41,010 bases of DNA, taken from Thermoplasmata archaeon (GTDB lineage: Archaea > Thermoplasmatota > Thermoplasmata > Lutacidiplasmatales > UBA184). Below the pieces are notes generated by a model. It was not told the origin of the DNA. It did no database searches and saw only the letters and a program-made list of their open reading frames with translations. How positions within the stretch are numbered: position 1 is the stretch's first letter; every line of letters begins with the position of its first letter. The stretch covers positions 1 through 41,010 of the forward strand of contig JAKATE010000002.1 in NCBI GenBank assembly GCA_021828085.1, read 5' to 3'. Positions 1 through 8,554 of this stretch are shown here, in pieces. Both the position numbers and the translations under genes were made by a program.

Positions 1-600
1 GGGGGTCCGTCCCGCATCATGCTCTCGGTTCAACAACCGGGCTTCGGTCCTCCCCTCGTGGGGTTCCGGGCCTGTCGCTTCCCTGCATCGATGGAAAGGC
101 CCGAGTTGATTCGCGTCGCGTTCAATCCTCTGGGTTCTGGCGTCCAAGAACCCCAGCTACCTCGGACTCTGGCTTCGTTTCCCATCCCGGAGATTCAAGG
201 GACCTTGGCCCTCGTTCAGCATAGCCTGCCGAGAGATTTGGGCCCCTCGACGGTTCTGGTGGGTGAGGCTGGTATGACGCCTCCTATCAGGGAACGGCGT
301 GGGGTTCCCCCGGCAACCTGTCCATCGCATCGATGACTCCGCTTCCTCTCTCACGCTATCCGGCGGAGTCGTTCCCGGCCTTCGTCACCCCTCCTTCCCT
401 CTCGATGCTCGTTTGGGGATTTCGATCGGTCCTCCCCGGAGGTAGCCCGATCCACGAAGGCACTCTTCCGATGAAGCGTTGAACGAAGGGAAATGTCCCT
501 ATGAGGGGCCTCCAAGGGAGCGGATGGGCCGAGGCGGCGATCCCTTTGGCCCCTTCGGGCAGACGGCATCGCTTTCTCACACCTGTGGACCAGATAGAGT
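1..600. other. Non-coding, highly structured block (possible RNA gene)
   Basis: I see no believable protein gene here: the short open frames have no family resemblance, and G+C is visibly lower than in the flanking genes. The block is rich in long complementary stems: GGGCCT 68-73 with AGGCCC 97-102 (inner TTCC 79-82 with GGAA 93-96); 130-138 with 147-156 (one bulge); GACTCCGC 335-342 with GCGGAGTC 363-370; and 504-519 with 541-554 (7 bp plus 6 bp around a small internal loop). This looks like folded RNA, but stems do not tell the strand. No motif of 16S, 23S or 5S rRNA, RNase P RNA or SRP RNA was recognised. No clear TATA box is visible inside it; a weak CTATCTGG-like element on the minus strand lies just before 588. 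Function unknown. Confidence 0.4.
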
Positions 601-2118
601 TCACCGGAACGAGGCAGGCCCCACCCCCAGGCGGCCGAGCAGCGCGGGGTCGGGCCCACCGTCCCTGGGCTCGGGGAGCTCCAGTCCCAGTGTTCGCGAG
701 AGCGTCGGGGCGAAGGAGAGAAGGCTCACGGGGGAGCCGAGCGGCCCGGGAGAGACCCCCGGTCCCACGACGGCGAGGAGCCCGGTCCTCCGGTGCGTCC
801 CCTTGCGACGGAAGTAGCTGGGACGCCGGGCCAGCAGCGTCCGGCTGTAGTTGAAATCCCCCCGGGTCTCCCAGGCGTAACCGTGCGAGACGAGGAGGAG
901 CAAGGGAGCGCGCGGGCCAAGAGGGCCTGAGTAGAGCTCCTCCGGGCGCAACCCGCGGAGCTCGGCGCGGGGCTCCCGACCGAGAGCGTCCAGGATCTCC
1001 CCTGCCAGCCGGTCCCGATCCTCCGCGGGGCCGCTCCGGTAGCGGTTCTCGAAGATCGCCTCGGGCGTCGGGAAGCTGAAGGCGCGCGTCCTCTCCCAGT
1101 CGATGTGGGGGGCGAACTCCCCGAAGGTCAGGTCCGTGCCACCGGCCACCGGAGGTCGCGAGGTCGGCGAAGCCCGACGGCCGCGCTCCACCCAGGCCAG
1201 CGGAGCCCGGAGCGGCACCAACCGGTCCGCCTGGGAGAGCATGCCGGTGAGCCGGGAGCGTCCGCGAGGGGCTCCGACCTTCAGAGCGAGGAACCCCTCC
1301 CGTTCGAGGAACCGGTTGGTGAAGAAGTAACCCTCCGCCGGCCCGAAGCCGTGGTCGGACAGGATCCAGGCCCAGCCTTCGCCCCGTCCCGAGTCGCGAA
1401 GGGCGATCAGGCGGGAGACCGTCCGGTCCAATCCCTCCCAGTACCGGTCCCACGGTGGCCCAGCGGCCACCACGGAAGCGAGCAGGTCCGGGTACCACTC
1501 GTGCTGGACGCGGTCGGTCTCGCTCAGGAGGACGAAGAGGAACTCCGGGTCCTCCCTGTCCGCGAGGAGCTCGGCGGCGGAGGCCTTCTGCGTGAGGGAG
1601 GAGACAGCCAGTCCCAGCCAGTCCTCCAGGGAGGAGCCGCCCCGCCCGGGGAGATCGAAGGCCCAGGGCCCCACCTCCTTCTCCAGCCGGGGGAGCAGCC
1701 CCGAGGGGGAGGCGACCGGCCGTCCTCCGGGAAACTCGAGCATCCCGGGAACAAAAACGCCGTGAACGACGGGGGGGGGAAGGACCGGGGCGTTGACGAC
1801 CGCCACCCGCGAACCGCGCCGGCTGAGGCGGTCCCAGATCGCCTCCCACGGCCGGTAATCCGTCACGCTCTCGAAGCGTCCGGGGGTGCTCGAGGGGGTG
1901 GTGAACCCCCAGCAGTCCAGCCGAGCCGGCGAGGCCCCGGTGAAGGCGCAGTACCAGGCGGGGAGGGTCACGGGGGGGTCGACGCTCTCCAGGCGCGCGG
2001 TCACAGCCCCCTCCAGGGCCTTCCGTGTCCGCGGGAGCCGGCCGTGCTCGAGCGCCGGGGAGAGGAGCTCCCACGTCCCCCCGTCCAGGCCGATGACCAC
2101 GGTCCGGGGTCGGGGCAT
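601..2118 (-). CDS. Alkaline-phosphatase-superfamily phosphodiesterase/nucleotide pyrophosphatase-like enzyme
   Basis: A 505-residue protein of the alkaline phosphatase superfamily (type I phosphodiesterase/nucleotide pyrophosphatase branch), a group of two-metal hydrolases that cleave phosphate mono- or diesters. The N-terminus gives VVIGLDGG with the first metal-binding Asp at about residue 12, and PPVTLPAW supplies the predicted nucleophile Thr51. Later come SETDRVQHEWY, with metal-binding Asp and His, and SDHGFGP, the Asp-His metal pair. No signal peptide is seen, so the enzyme should be cytoplasmic. Its ATG touches the stop codon of fttA without a gap, so it should be the last gene of the psmB-fttA unit. 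Substrate cannot be told from sequence; archaeal members are usually annotated only as phosphodiesterase/phosphatase. Confidence 0.85.
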   Translation of the reverse strand: MPRPRTVVIGLDGGTWELLSPALEHGRLPRTRKALEGAVTARLESVDPPVTLPAWYCAFTGASPARLDCWGFTTPSSTPGRFESVTDYRPWEAIWDRLSRRGSRVAVVNAPVLPPPVVHGVFVPGMLEFPGGRPVASPSGLLPRLEKEVGPWAFDLPGRGGSSLEDWLGLAVSSLTQKASAAELLADREDPEFLFVLLSETDRVQHEWYPDLLASVVAAGPPWDRYWEGLDRTVSRLIALRDSGRGEGWAWILSDHGFGPAEGYFFTNRFLEREGFLALKVGAPRGRSRLTGMLSQADRLVPLRAPLAWVERGRRASPTSRPPVAGGTDLTFGEFAPHIDWERTRAFSFPTPEAIFENRYRSGPAEDRDRLAGEILDALGREPRAELRGLRPEELYSGPLGPRAPLLLLVSHGYAWETRGDFNYSRTLLARRPSYFRRKGTHRRTGLLAVVGPGVSPGPLGSPVSLLSFAPTLSRTLGLELPEPRDGGPDPALLGRLGVGPASFR

Positions 2119-4023
2119 CTAGATCAGCCGGACCGTCTCCAGGTTGTACGGCGCCCGGGTCTCCACGTTGAAGCGCTTGTGGAGGCTCGAGGCGAGGTCG
2201 AGCGCCTTCTGCTCCTCGCCGTGGCAGACCATCACCCGCTGCGGCCTCGGCTCCACGGTGGCGAGGAAGTTCATCAGCTGGACCCGGTCGGAGTGGCCGG
2301 AGAAGCCCTCGCAGGTGCCCACCTCGAAGCGGACCGGGACCGTGGTGGTCCGTCCGCCGTCCATGACCGTGGCCTCCCTGAGGCCCCGCTGAAGCCGCCG
2401 TCCGAAGGTCCCCTCGGCCTGGTAGCCCGCGAAGGCCATGGCGTTCTTCTCGTCGGGGGCCCAGCCCTTGAAGTACTCCATGACCGGGCCGCCGCTCATC
2501 ATCCCGCTCGTCGCGAGCACGATGGAGGGAGAGCGGTCGTCGATGACGCTCATGCGTTTCTGGGAGGAGTCCACGCGCTGGAAGATGTCCGAGAGGAAGG
2601 GGTTGTCCCCCTGCTGGAAGATCTGCGTGCGCAGCTGGCTGTTGAGGTACTCCGGGTAAGCCGTGTGGATGCTCGTGGCCTCGAAGATCATCCCGTCGAG
2701 GTACACCGGCACCTTCGGGATCTTCCCGGCGCGCATGCGCTCCTCGAGCACCAGCATGACCTCCTGGCTTCTCCCCACGGCGAAGACGGGGATGAGCAGG
2801 TGCCCGCCGCGCTTGATGACCTTGTCCGCGAGCCGGTTCAGCCCCTCGGCGGCCTCCTGCCGGCTCGGCTGGACATCGCGGAACCCGCCGTAGGTGGACT
2901 CCATGACGAGGGTCTCCAGGCGGGGGAAGCGGTTCGTCGCCGGGTTGAACAGCCAGGTCCGCTCGAACTTCATGTCCCCCGAGTAGGCCATGTTGTAGTC
3001 GCCGTCCCCCAGGTGGAAGTGGACCATGGAGCTCCCGAGGATGTGGCCGGCGTTGTGGAGCGTGAGACGGACGTCGGGGGCGATGTCCGTGGTCTCCCCG
3101 TAGCGCAAGGGGATGCAGCGGCTGACCATCTCCCGCACGTGGCCGCTGTCGTAGAGGCTCCGCCGCGCCTCGGCGGCGGTGACCTTGATGGCGTCGAGCA
3201 AGAGCAGCGTCATCAGGTCCCTCGTGGGGGCGGTGCTGTAGATGGGACCGGTGTAGCCGTACTTGATGAGGGTCGGGATGAGGCCGCAGTGGTCGAGGTG
3301 GGCGTGGGTCACCACCACCGCGTCCAGGGCGTCGAGCGGCTGGATCTCGGGAGCGTTGAAGTAGGGGGTCCGGTCCGAGCCCGGGTCGATGCCGCAGTCG
3401 ATGAGGATGCGCGAGTTCTGCGTGGTGAGCAGGTGGGCGGAGCGCCCCACCTCCCGGTAGCCCCCGAGGGCCGTGCTGCGCGCCCAGATCTTCTCGGGGA
3501 GCCGGTCCCGGGCGATGCGCGTCCCCACGCGCTTGAGGAACTTGCGCCGGTCGTCGAAGACGTTGCGCATGTGGATGCGCACCTCCTCCACCGTCTTCGA
3601 GGGGATGGGAGGGGTGCGGACGACGGTGGGGACCCAGCCGATCTTCCGCTTGAGCTCGTTGAGCACGGCCGCCTGGCGGCCGATGGCCGCTCCGGGGTTG
3701 GCCGCCTCGATGGTGACCTCGCCGGTCTCCGGCTCGAAGAAGATCTGGTTGATCTCCGCGTCCACGGGGACGAGCTCCCGGATGGCCTTCTCGGCCTCCT
3801 TGGGGTCCACCAGGGCCGCCGGGTCCGAGCGCACCAGCACCCGCCGGTGCAGCCGCTGGGCCACCTGCCGGAGGAGCTCCCCGCCGGAGAGGAAGGCGTC
3901 CAACTGCTTGGTGTAGACCACCACGTGAGGGCCCTCCAGCTCGATGGAGGTGACCTCGATGCCTTCCGGTAGGACCTCGCGGAGGGCTTCTCGCGTCTGC
4001 TGTAACAGGCTCTCTACGCTCAT
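2119..4023 (-). CDS. fttA: Transcription termination ribonuclease FttA (aCPSF1; KH-metallo-beta-lactamase-beta-CASP)
   Basis: A 634-residue protein with the full aCPSF1/FttA layout: two N-terminal KH-type domains (about residues 1-180), a metallo-beta-lactamase domain with THAHLDHC (His240, His242, Asp244, His245) and the inserted beta-CASP domain, ending in a C-terminal metal-binding FSGHSDR region. In archaea this family is the factor that cuts nascent RNA and ends transcription, homologous to eukaryotic CPSF73. Length matches the family. It lies 68 bases downstream of psmB and directly abuts the phosphatase gene. Because it acts on RNA emerging from RNA polymerase, it is a functional partner of the rpo genes at 30490-38641. 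Start is the ATG at 4023; the residues that follow fit family N-termini. Confidence 0.95.
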   Translation of the reverse strand: MSVESLLQQTREALREVLPEGIEVTSIELEGPHVVVYTKQLDAFLSGGELLRQVAQRLHRRVLVRSDPAALVDPKEAEKAIRELVPVDAEINQIFFEPETGEVTIEAANPGAAIGRQAAVLNELKRKIGWVPTVVRTPPIPSKTVEEVRIHMRNVFDDRRKFLKRVGTRIARDRLPEKIWARSTALGGYREVGRSAHLLTTQNSRILIDCGIDPGSDRTPYFNAPEIQPLDALDAVVVTHAHLDHCGLIPTLIKYGYTGPIYSTAPTRDLMTLLLLDAIKVTAAEARRSLYDSGHVREMVSRCIPLRYGETTDIAPDVRLTLHNAGHILGSSMVHFHLGDGDYNMAYSGDMKFERTWLFNPATNRFPRLETLVMESTYGGFRDVQPSRQEAAEGLNRLADKVIKRGGHLLIPVFAVGRSQEVMLVLEERMRAGKIPKVPVYLDGMIFEATSIHTAYPEYLNSQLRTQIFQQGDNPFLSDIFQRVDSSQKRMSVIDDRSPSIVLATSGMMSGGPVMEYFKGWAPDEKNAMAFAGYQAEGTFGRRLQRGLREATVMDGGRTTTVPVRFEVGTCEGFSGHSDRVQLMNFLATVEPRPQRVMVCHGEEQKALDLASSLHKRFNVETRAPYNLETVRLI

Positions 4024-4091
4024 GGACGAGAGGAATCGGCTTTGGGTCCGGCGCCCGGGGGCGCGGACCGCTCAGGAAGGGGTTCGGAAGT

Positions 4092-4763
4092 TCAGGCGAT
4101 CTTGAGCTTGGTGAGGCGCTTGCGGATCTCTTCCTCGGTGAGATCGTGGTACTCCTTCTCGGAGATCATCGCCACGAGGTAGCCGTCGCCGCTGTTGGAG
4201 TCGCGGCGCATGGCGCTGGTGAGCCCGCGGATGGCGAGGTCGGCCCCCTCGCTCAGGGAGAGCCCCTCCTCGAAGGCCTCCTCCAGCACCCCGTAGGCGA
4301 GGGCCTGCCCGCTCCCCACCGAGACGTACTTGTCCTCGATGTTCCCGCCGGCGGGGTCCACCGAGAAGATGTGGTTGCCCTTGGCGTCCACCCCGCCGAG
4401 GATGACCCAGGCGAGGTAGGGGTAGAGGCGGTTCCCGTTGAGGATGTTGGCGAGGAGCGTGCTGGCCCCCTCCACGCTGATGGGGGAGCCGCGACGGAGG
4501 CGGTAGAGGTTCACCTCGGCGCGAAGGTAGCGCACCAGCGTCTGCGCGTCGCCGACATAGCCGGCGATGGTCATGCCGATGTGCTCGTCGATCTTGAACA
4601 GCTTCTGGGTCTGCTTGTTGGCGATGAACCCACCGCCCAGGGTGGCCCGTCGCTCCGTCGCCAGGACAACGCCGTCCTTGCAGGCGATCCCCACGGTGGT
4701 GGTGCCCTTGAAGAGCTGTTCGGTCCCCGCGTGACCCAGCGGTCGGGGCTCTGCGCTGAACAT
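4092..4763 (-). CDS. psmB: Archaeal 20S proteasome beta subunit (catalytic)
   Basis: A 223-residue proteasome beta subunit. A 20-residue propeptide ends in Gly before TTTVGIAC; autocleavage would expose Thr21 as the catalytic N-terminal nucleophile. Other family features are the Asp and Lys of the active site (KDGVVLATERRAT, with downstream Lys), YVGDAQ, and SVGSGQALAYGVLE near the middle. The product assembles as the inner rings of the 20S core particle with alpha subunits, which are not in this window, and degrades unfolded proteins in the cytoplasm. It is the first gene of psmB-fttA-phosphatase, with a TATA-like box 29-35 bases ahead of the ATG, implying a very short leader. Confidence 0.96.
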   Translation of the reverse strand: MFSAEPRPLGHAGTEQLFKGTTTVGIACKDGVVLATERRATLGGGFIANKQTQKLFKIDEHIGMTIAGYVGDAQTLVRYLRAEVNLYRLRRGSPISVEGASTLLANILNGNRLYPYLAWVILGGVDAKGNHIFSVDPAGGNIEDKYVSVGSGQALAYGVLEEAFEEGLSLSEGADLAIRGLTSAMRRDSNSGDGYLVAMISEKEYHDLTEEEIRKRLTKLKIA

Positions 4764-4790
4764 GTGAACGCCCGGCGCGAGTTGAGCCCG

Positions 4791-4800
4791 CTATAAAACC
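4791..4800 (-). promoter_or_regulatory. TATA box for psmB
   Basis: Minus-strand reading is GGTTTTATAG, preceded by a purine-rich stretch resembling a BRE. It sits about 30 bases before the psmB ATG at 4763. The plus strand reads CTATAAAA here and could also serve the opposite gene cluster. Confidence 0.6.
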
Positions 4801-4878
4801 CTTCTTTGGGGTGCTCTCTCGGGGGAAACCCCCCCCGGACATTCCCTCCGCGGCCGCCTCACCGGTACTTCTGAACCG

Positions 4879-4887
4879 CTATAATCC
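4879..4887 (+). promoter_or_regulatory. Possible TATA box for the sdh operon
   Basis: GCTATAATC lies about 50 bases before the GTG at 4934. A start of transcription near 4908 would exclude the more distant GTG at 4811 and so favours the shorter SdhA. Confidence 0.35.
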
Positions 4888-4933
4888 CCGTCCCCTCCCC
4901 CCGAGCCGGGGAACGAAGACGCAGCGGTTCGAG

Positions 4934-6595
4934 GTGCTGGTAATCGGGGCGGGACTTGCCGGACAGCGTGCGGCGCTGGAGGCGGCCCGCGCGGGGCGCT
5001 CGGTGGGGCTGCTCTCCAAGCTCCACCCGCTGCGCTCGCACTCGTGCGCGGCCCAAGGCGGGATCAATGCCGCCATGGGGCCGAACGACTCGGTCCACGA
5101 CCACATCTACGACACGGTGAAGGGCTCCGACTATCTCGCCGACCAGGACGCCGTGGAGGTCCTCTGCCGCGAGGCCGGGCCGACGGTGATCGAGATGGAG
5201 CACTTCGGCACGGTGTTCAACCGGGCCCCGGACGGCTCGCTGGACCGCCGCGCGTTCGGGGGCGCCTCCTACAATCGGACCATCTTCGCCGCGGACCGGA
5301 CGGGGCTCGCCCTCCTCCAGGCGCTCTTCGAGGAGCTCGCCCGCGAGCACGGGGTCCGGGTCTTCGAGGAGTACTTCGCCCTCGAACTGGTCACCCGGGA
5401 CGGCCGCGCCCAGGGCGTGGTCGCGCTCGACCGGAAGACCGGCGCCCTCGAGAGCTTCTCCGCCGCTGCCGTGGTCATGGCGACCGGCCCCTTCGGCCGG
5501 ATGTACCCGAGGACCACGAACTCCTACGCGTCCACCGGCGACGGGTGCGCGCTCGCCTACCGCGCCGGCGCCGCCCTCAAGGACATGGAGATGGTGCAGT
5601 TCCACCCCACAGCCCTTCCCGGTTCCGGCATCCTCATCACGGAGGGGGCGCGCGGGGAGGGGGGCATACTGCGCAACGCCCGGGGGGAACGGTTCATGGA
5701 GCGCTACGCCCCCCATGCCAAGGACCTTGCCTCCCGGGACGTCGTCTCCCGGGCCATCGTGACCGAGGTCGCCGAGGGCCGGGGGTTCCCGGACGGCACC
5801 TGCCACTTAGAGCTCATGCACCTCGGCCGGGAGAAGGTCGAGACGAAGCTCCAGGAGATCGTCGACTTCTGCCGCAGCTTCGCCGGTGTGGATCCGGTGA
5901 CGGAACCGATCCCGGTCTACCCGGCGCAGCACTACATGATGGGCGGTATCTCCACCGATATCCGCGCCCAGACGACCCTTCCCGGGCTCTTCGCCGCGGG
6001 GGAGGCCGCGTGCGTCAGTGTGCACGGGGCGAACCGCCTGGGGGCGAACTCGCTGCTCGAGACGCTCGTCTTCGGGAAGATCGCCGGCCGCGAGGCGGCG
6101 GCGCAGGCCGCGAAGTCCCCCTCCGGGGGAGTGACCGCGGCCGATGAGGAGAGGGCGCGACAGCGGCTCCACGCGCTCTGGGACCGAAAGGAGGGAGAGG
6201 CCCCCGCCCGGATCCGTTCCGATCTCCAGACGACGATGGAGAGGAACGTGGGGATCTACCGCACCCCGGAGGCCCTCGCGACCGCCCTCCAGGACGTGCG
6301 CACCCTCCGGCAGCGCTACCAGCGCTGCTACGTCGCCGACAAATCCTCCGTCTACAACGTGAACCTCTTGGACGCCCTCGAGCTCGAGAACCTGCTCGAC
6401 CTGGCGGAGACCATCGTGACCGGTGCCCTCGACCGGACCGAGTCGCGCGGGGCCCACGTGCGCCGGGACTTCCCCCAGCGCAACGACGCCCAGTGGCTCA
6501 AGCACATCCTCCAGACCCGGGGCCCGGACGGCCCCGTGCGGAGCTACCTCCCGGTGACCATCACGAGCTACACCCCGAAAGAGAGGAGCTACTGA
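4934..6595 (+). CDS. sdhA: Succinate dehydrogenase/fumarate reductase flavoprotein subunit
   Basis: FAD-binding subunit that oxidises succinate to fumarate, or the reverse. The dinucleotide fold VIGAGLAGQRAALEA is at the very N-terminus. RSHSCAAQGG carries the His that normally binds FAD covalently. Substrate-site signatures include ERFMERYAPHAKDLASRD and VHGANRLGANSLLE. The C-terminal domain follows to residue about 550. The start is uncertain: GTG 4934 begins just before the first beta strand as is normal, whereas GTG 4811 would add 41 Pro-rich residues that look untranslated and lie partly upstream of the likely transcription start. It is followed after one base by sdhB. Only the start codon is in doubt, not the identity. 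Confidence 0.92.
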   Translation: MLVIGAGLAGQRAALEAARAGRSVGLLSKLHPLRSHSCAAQGGINAAMGPNDSVHDHIYDTVKGSDYLADQDAVEVLCREAGPTVIEMEHFGTVFNRAPDGSLDRRAFGGASYNRTIFAADRTGLALLQALFEELAREHGVRVFEEYFALELVTRDGRAQGVVALDRKTGALESFSAAAVVMATGPFGRMYPRTTNSYASTGDGCALAYRAGAALKDMEMVQFHPTALPGSGILITEGARGEGGILRNARGERFMERYAPHAKDLASRDVVSRAIVTEVAEGRGFPDGTCHLELMHLGREKVETKLQEIVDFCRSFAGVDPVTEPIPVYPAQHYMMGGISTDIRAQTTLPGLFAAGEAACVSVHGANRLGANSLLETLVFGKIAGREAAAQAAKSPSGGVTAADEERARQRLHALWDRKEGEAPARIRSDLQTTMERNVGIYRTPEALATALQDVRTLRQRYQRCYVADKSSVYNVNLLDALELENLLDLAETIVTGALDRTESRGAHVRRDFPQRNDAQWLKHILQTRGPDGPVRSYLPVTITSYTPKERSY

Positions 6596-6596
6596 A

Positions 6597-7661
6597 ATGG
6601 TGAGGATACCCCTGGAGGTCTTCCGCTACGCCCCCGGCAACGCTTCCTCGCGCTACGACCGCTTCGAGCTCGAGGCCGAGGAGCACACCCCCATCCTGAC
6701 CCTGCTGCTCAAGGTGCGCGACGAGATCGATCCCTCCCTCGCCGTGCGCTACTCCTGCCGCCAGGCGATCTGCGGCTCCTGCGCCGTCCGCATCAACGGA
6801 AAGAGCCGCCTGGCCTGCCGGACCCCCGTCGGTCCCGAGCTCGCGCGCCGCTCGAAGGTGGTCATCGACCCCATGGCCAACCAGCCGGTCCTCCGCGACC
6901 TGGTCGTGGACCAGAAGCCGTTCTGGGACCGCTACCACGCCATCCGGCCCCACCTGATCCCGGACCCGGCCCATCCGCTTCCCGAGGGACGGGAGAGCCC
7001 GATGACCCCGGAGCAGGTCTCCCAGTTCAAGGAGACGCCGCGCTGCATCGCCTGCGCCTCCTGCTACAGCGCCTGCCCGGCGGTCGGCAGCGACGAGGCT
7101 TTCCTCGGACCCATGGCCCTGGCCAAGCTCTACCGCTTCGCGGTGGACCCCCGCGACGGGGGCCTCCGCTCCCGTCTCGAGCAGGTGCAGAACCAGTCGC
7201 TCTGGCTCTGCCTGCGCTGCAACCTCTGCGTGGAAGCCTGCCCGAAGGACGTCCGCCCCGGCGAACGCATCGTCGACCTCAAACGGATGGCCAACCAGAC
7301 GCTGGGAGAACGTGAGGCGGGCAGCCGCCACGCGATCCGCTTCTCCTCGAACCTCCAGGCCTCGGGGCTGCTCAACGAACGCCGGCTGGCCATGGACTCG
7401 CTCGGGATGGGAGGCGTGATCCGGCAGCTCCCCAAGGCCATCACCATGATGCGCCACGGCCGCTCTCTCCGGGCGCCGTCGCCGATCGCGGGCCTCTCGG
7501 AGGTGCAAGCGATCTACCGGGCCCTGGACCGGCCGGAGGACCTCATGCACCGGGAGCGTCCCCCCTCCGGGGAGATCAAGGGACCCCGCGCCCCCACCCT
7601 TGCTCCCCACGCCCCGAAGGCCGAGCCGGAGGCAGCGGCCGCGGGAGGAGGGAAGCCATGA
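6597..7661 (+). CDS. sdhB: Succinate dehydrogenase/fumarate reductase iron-sulfur subunit
   Basis: A 354-residue iron-sulfur subunit that carries electrons from the flavin of SdhA. The N-terminal ferredoxin domain has the 2Fe-2S cysteines in YSCRQAICGSCAVRING plus LACRTP. The C-terminal domain has two cysteine sets, CIACASCYSACP and CLRCNLCVEACP, for the 4Fe-4S and neighbouring clusters. After about residue 240 there is an extension beyond classical SdhB with an Ala/Pro-rich tail. The ATG follows the sdhA stop after one base, and the gene overlaps the next by 4 bases (ATGA), so the three should be translated together. Family knowledge: such subunits paired with a CCG-domain partner occur in archaeal E-type SDH and in thiol:fumarate reductases. 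Confidence 0.94.
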   Translation: MVRIPLEVFRYAPGNASSRYDRFELEAEEHTPILTLLLKVRDEIDPSLAVRYSCRQAICGSCAVRINGKSRLACRTPVGPELARRSKVVIDPMANQPVLRDLVVDQKPFWDRYHAIRPHLIPDPAHPLPEGRESPMTPEQVSQFKETPRCIACASCYSACPAVGSDEAFLGPMALAKLYRFAVDPRDGGLRSRLEQVQNQSLWLCLRCNLCVEACPKDVRPGERIVDLKRMANQTLGEREAGSRHAIRFSSNLQASGLLNERRLAMDSLGMGGVIRQLPKAITMMRHGRSLRAPSPIAGLSEVQAIYRALDRPEDLMHRERPPSGEIKGPRAPTLAPHAPKAEPEAAAAGGGKP

Positions 7662-8554
7662 AGGTCGCCTACTACCCGGGCTGTGTCGCCCAGGAGTCGG
7701 GCAAGGAGCTCGACCTGGCGACCCGGCTCGTGGCCCCCCGCCTCGGGATCGAGCTCGTCGACTTCCCCAACTTCTCCTGCTGCGGGAGCGGCTTCGTCGA
7801 CGAGTCGAACCTGACGCTCAACGTGGCGCTCAACGCGCGCAACCTGGCCATCGCCGAGCGCGCCGGGCTCGAGCGGATCATGACCGTCTGTTCCACCTGC
7901 CAGGGGATGCTCGGACTGGCCCGGGGGACGCTCGCCTCGGACCCGGTCGTGCGCGGCCGGGTGGAGGGGGTGCTCGGTCCGCTGGGGCTGCGCTACGAGG
8001 GAAAGGCCGAGCCCAAGCACATGCTCCAGATGATCGTCGAGGACCTCGGGGGAGCCTCCCGCCTGACCAGCCTGGTCAAACGCCCCCTGCGCGGCCTCAA
8101 GGTGGGCGCCTTCTACGGCTGCCATCTCCTCCGACCGCACGACCACACCCGCTTCGACGACCCCGAGGACCCCACCTCCTTCGAGGAGGTCATCACCGCG
8201 CTGGGGGCCGAGCCGGTCGACTACCGCGGCCGCGTGATGTGCTGCGGGTTCCCCATCCAGTTCGTCAAACCCGCCACCGCCGAGCGCATCGCCGGGCGGC
8301 AGATCCTGGACGCCAAGCAGCACGGGGCCCACGCCATGGCCACCCCCTGCCCGCTCTGCCACATCTCCCTGGACACCTACCAGAAGGAGGCGGGCAGAGC
8401 GGTGGGCCAGGAGCTCTCCATGCCGGTGCTCCACTTCCCGCAGCTCCTGGGGCTCGCCTTCGGGTTCGACCCTGTCGCCCTGGGGCTCCCGCGGCACCTG
8501 GTGAGCACCGAGGGGCTGCTACGCCAGCTCGGCTCGGTCGCCGTGCCGGCCTGA
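7658..8554 (+). CDS. CCG-domain subunit of E-type succinate dehydrogenase / HdrB-like
   Basis: A 298-residue protein with two cysteine-rich CCG domains: YYPGCVAQ with FSCCGSG and CSTCQG in the first half, FYGCHLLRP with VMCCGFP and CPLCH in the second. This is the module found in HdrB of heterodisulfide reductase, TfrB and the SdhE/SdhC-type subunit of archaeal succinate dehydrogenases; it probably binds a non-cubane Fe-S cluster and passes electrons to the final acceptor. There is no transmembrane segment. It overlaps sdhB by 4 bases and completes the operon visible here. HdrB and SdhE cannot be told apart from this sequence alone, but the sdhAB context favours SdhE. Confidence 0.85.
   Translation: MKVAYYPGCVAQESGKELDLATRLVAPRLGIELVDFPNFSCCGSGFVDESNLTLNVALNARNLAIAERAGLERIMTVCSTCQGMLGLARGTLASDPVVRGRVEGVLGPLGLRYEGKAEPKHMLQMIVEDLGGASRLTSLVKRPLRGLKVGAFYGCHLLRPHDHTRFDDPEDPTSFEEVITALGAEPVDYRGRVMCCGFPIQFVKPATAERIAGRQILDAKQHGAHAMATPCPLCHISLDTYQKEAGRAVGQELSMPVLHFPQLLGLAFGFDPVALGLPRHLVSTEGLLRQLGSVAVPA

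Noticed and set aside
19-336. A 105-residue open frame at the left edge
   Set aside because: No recognisable domain, unlike codon use of neighbours, and it crosses several perfect RNA-like stems.
1105-3972. A 955-residue plus-strand open frame over the phosphatase and fttA genes
   Set aside because: It is antisense to two well-supported genes, is full of Gly/Arg/Pro/Val runs and resembles no family; high G+C removes stops from such frames.
4811-4933. N-terminal extension of SdhA from GTG 4811
   Set aside because: The 41 extra residues are Pro-rich, precede the usual fold start and lie partly ahead of the likely transcription start; kept as an alternative.
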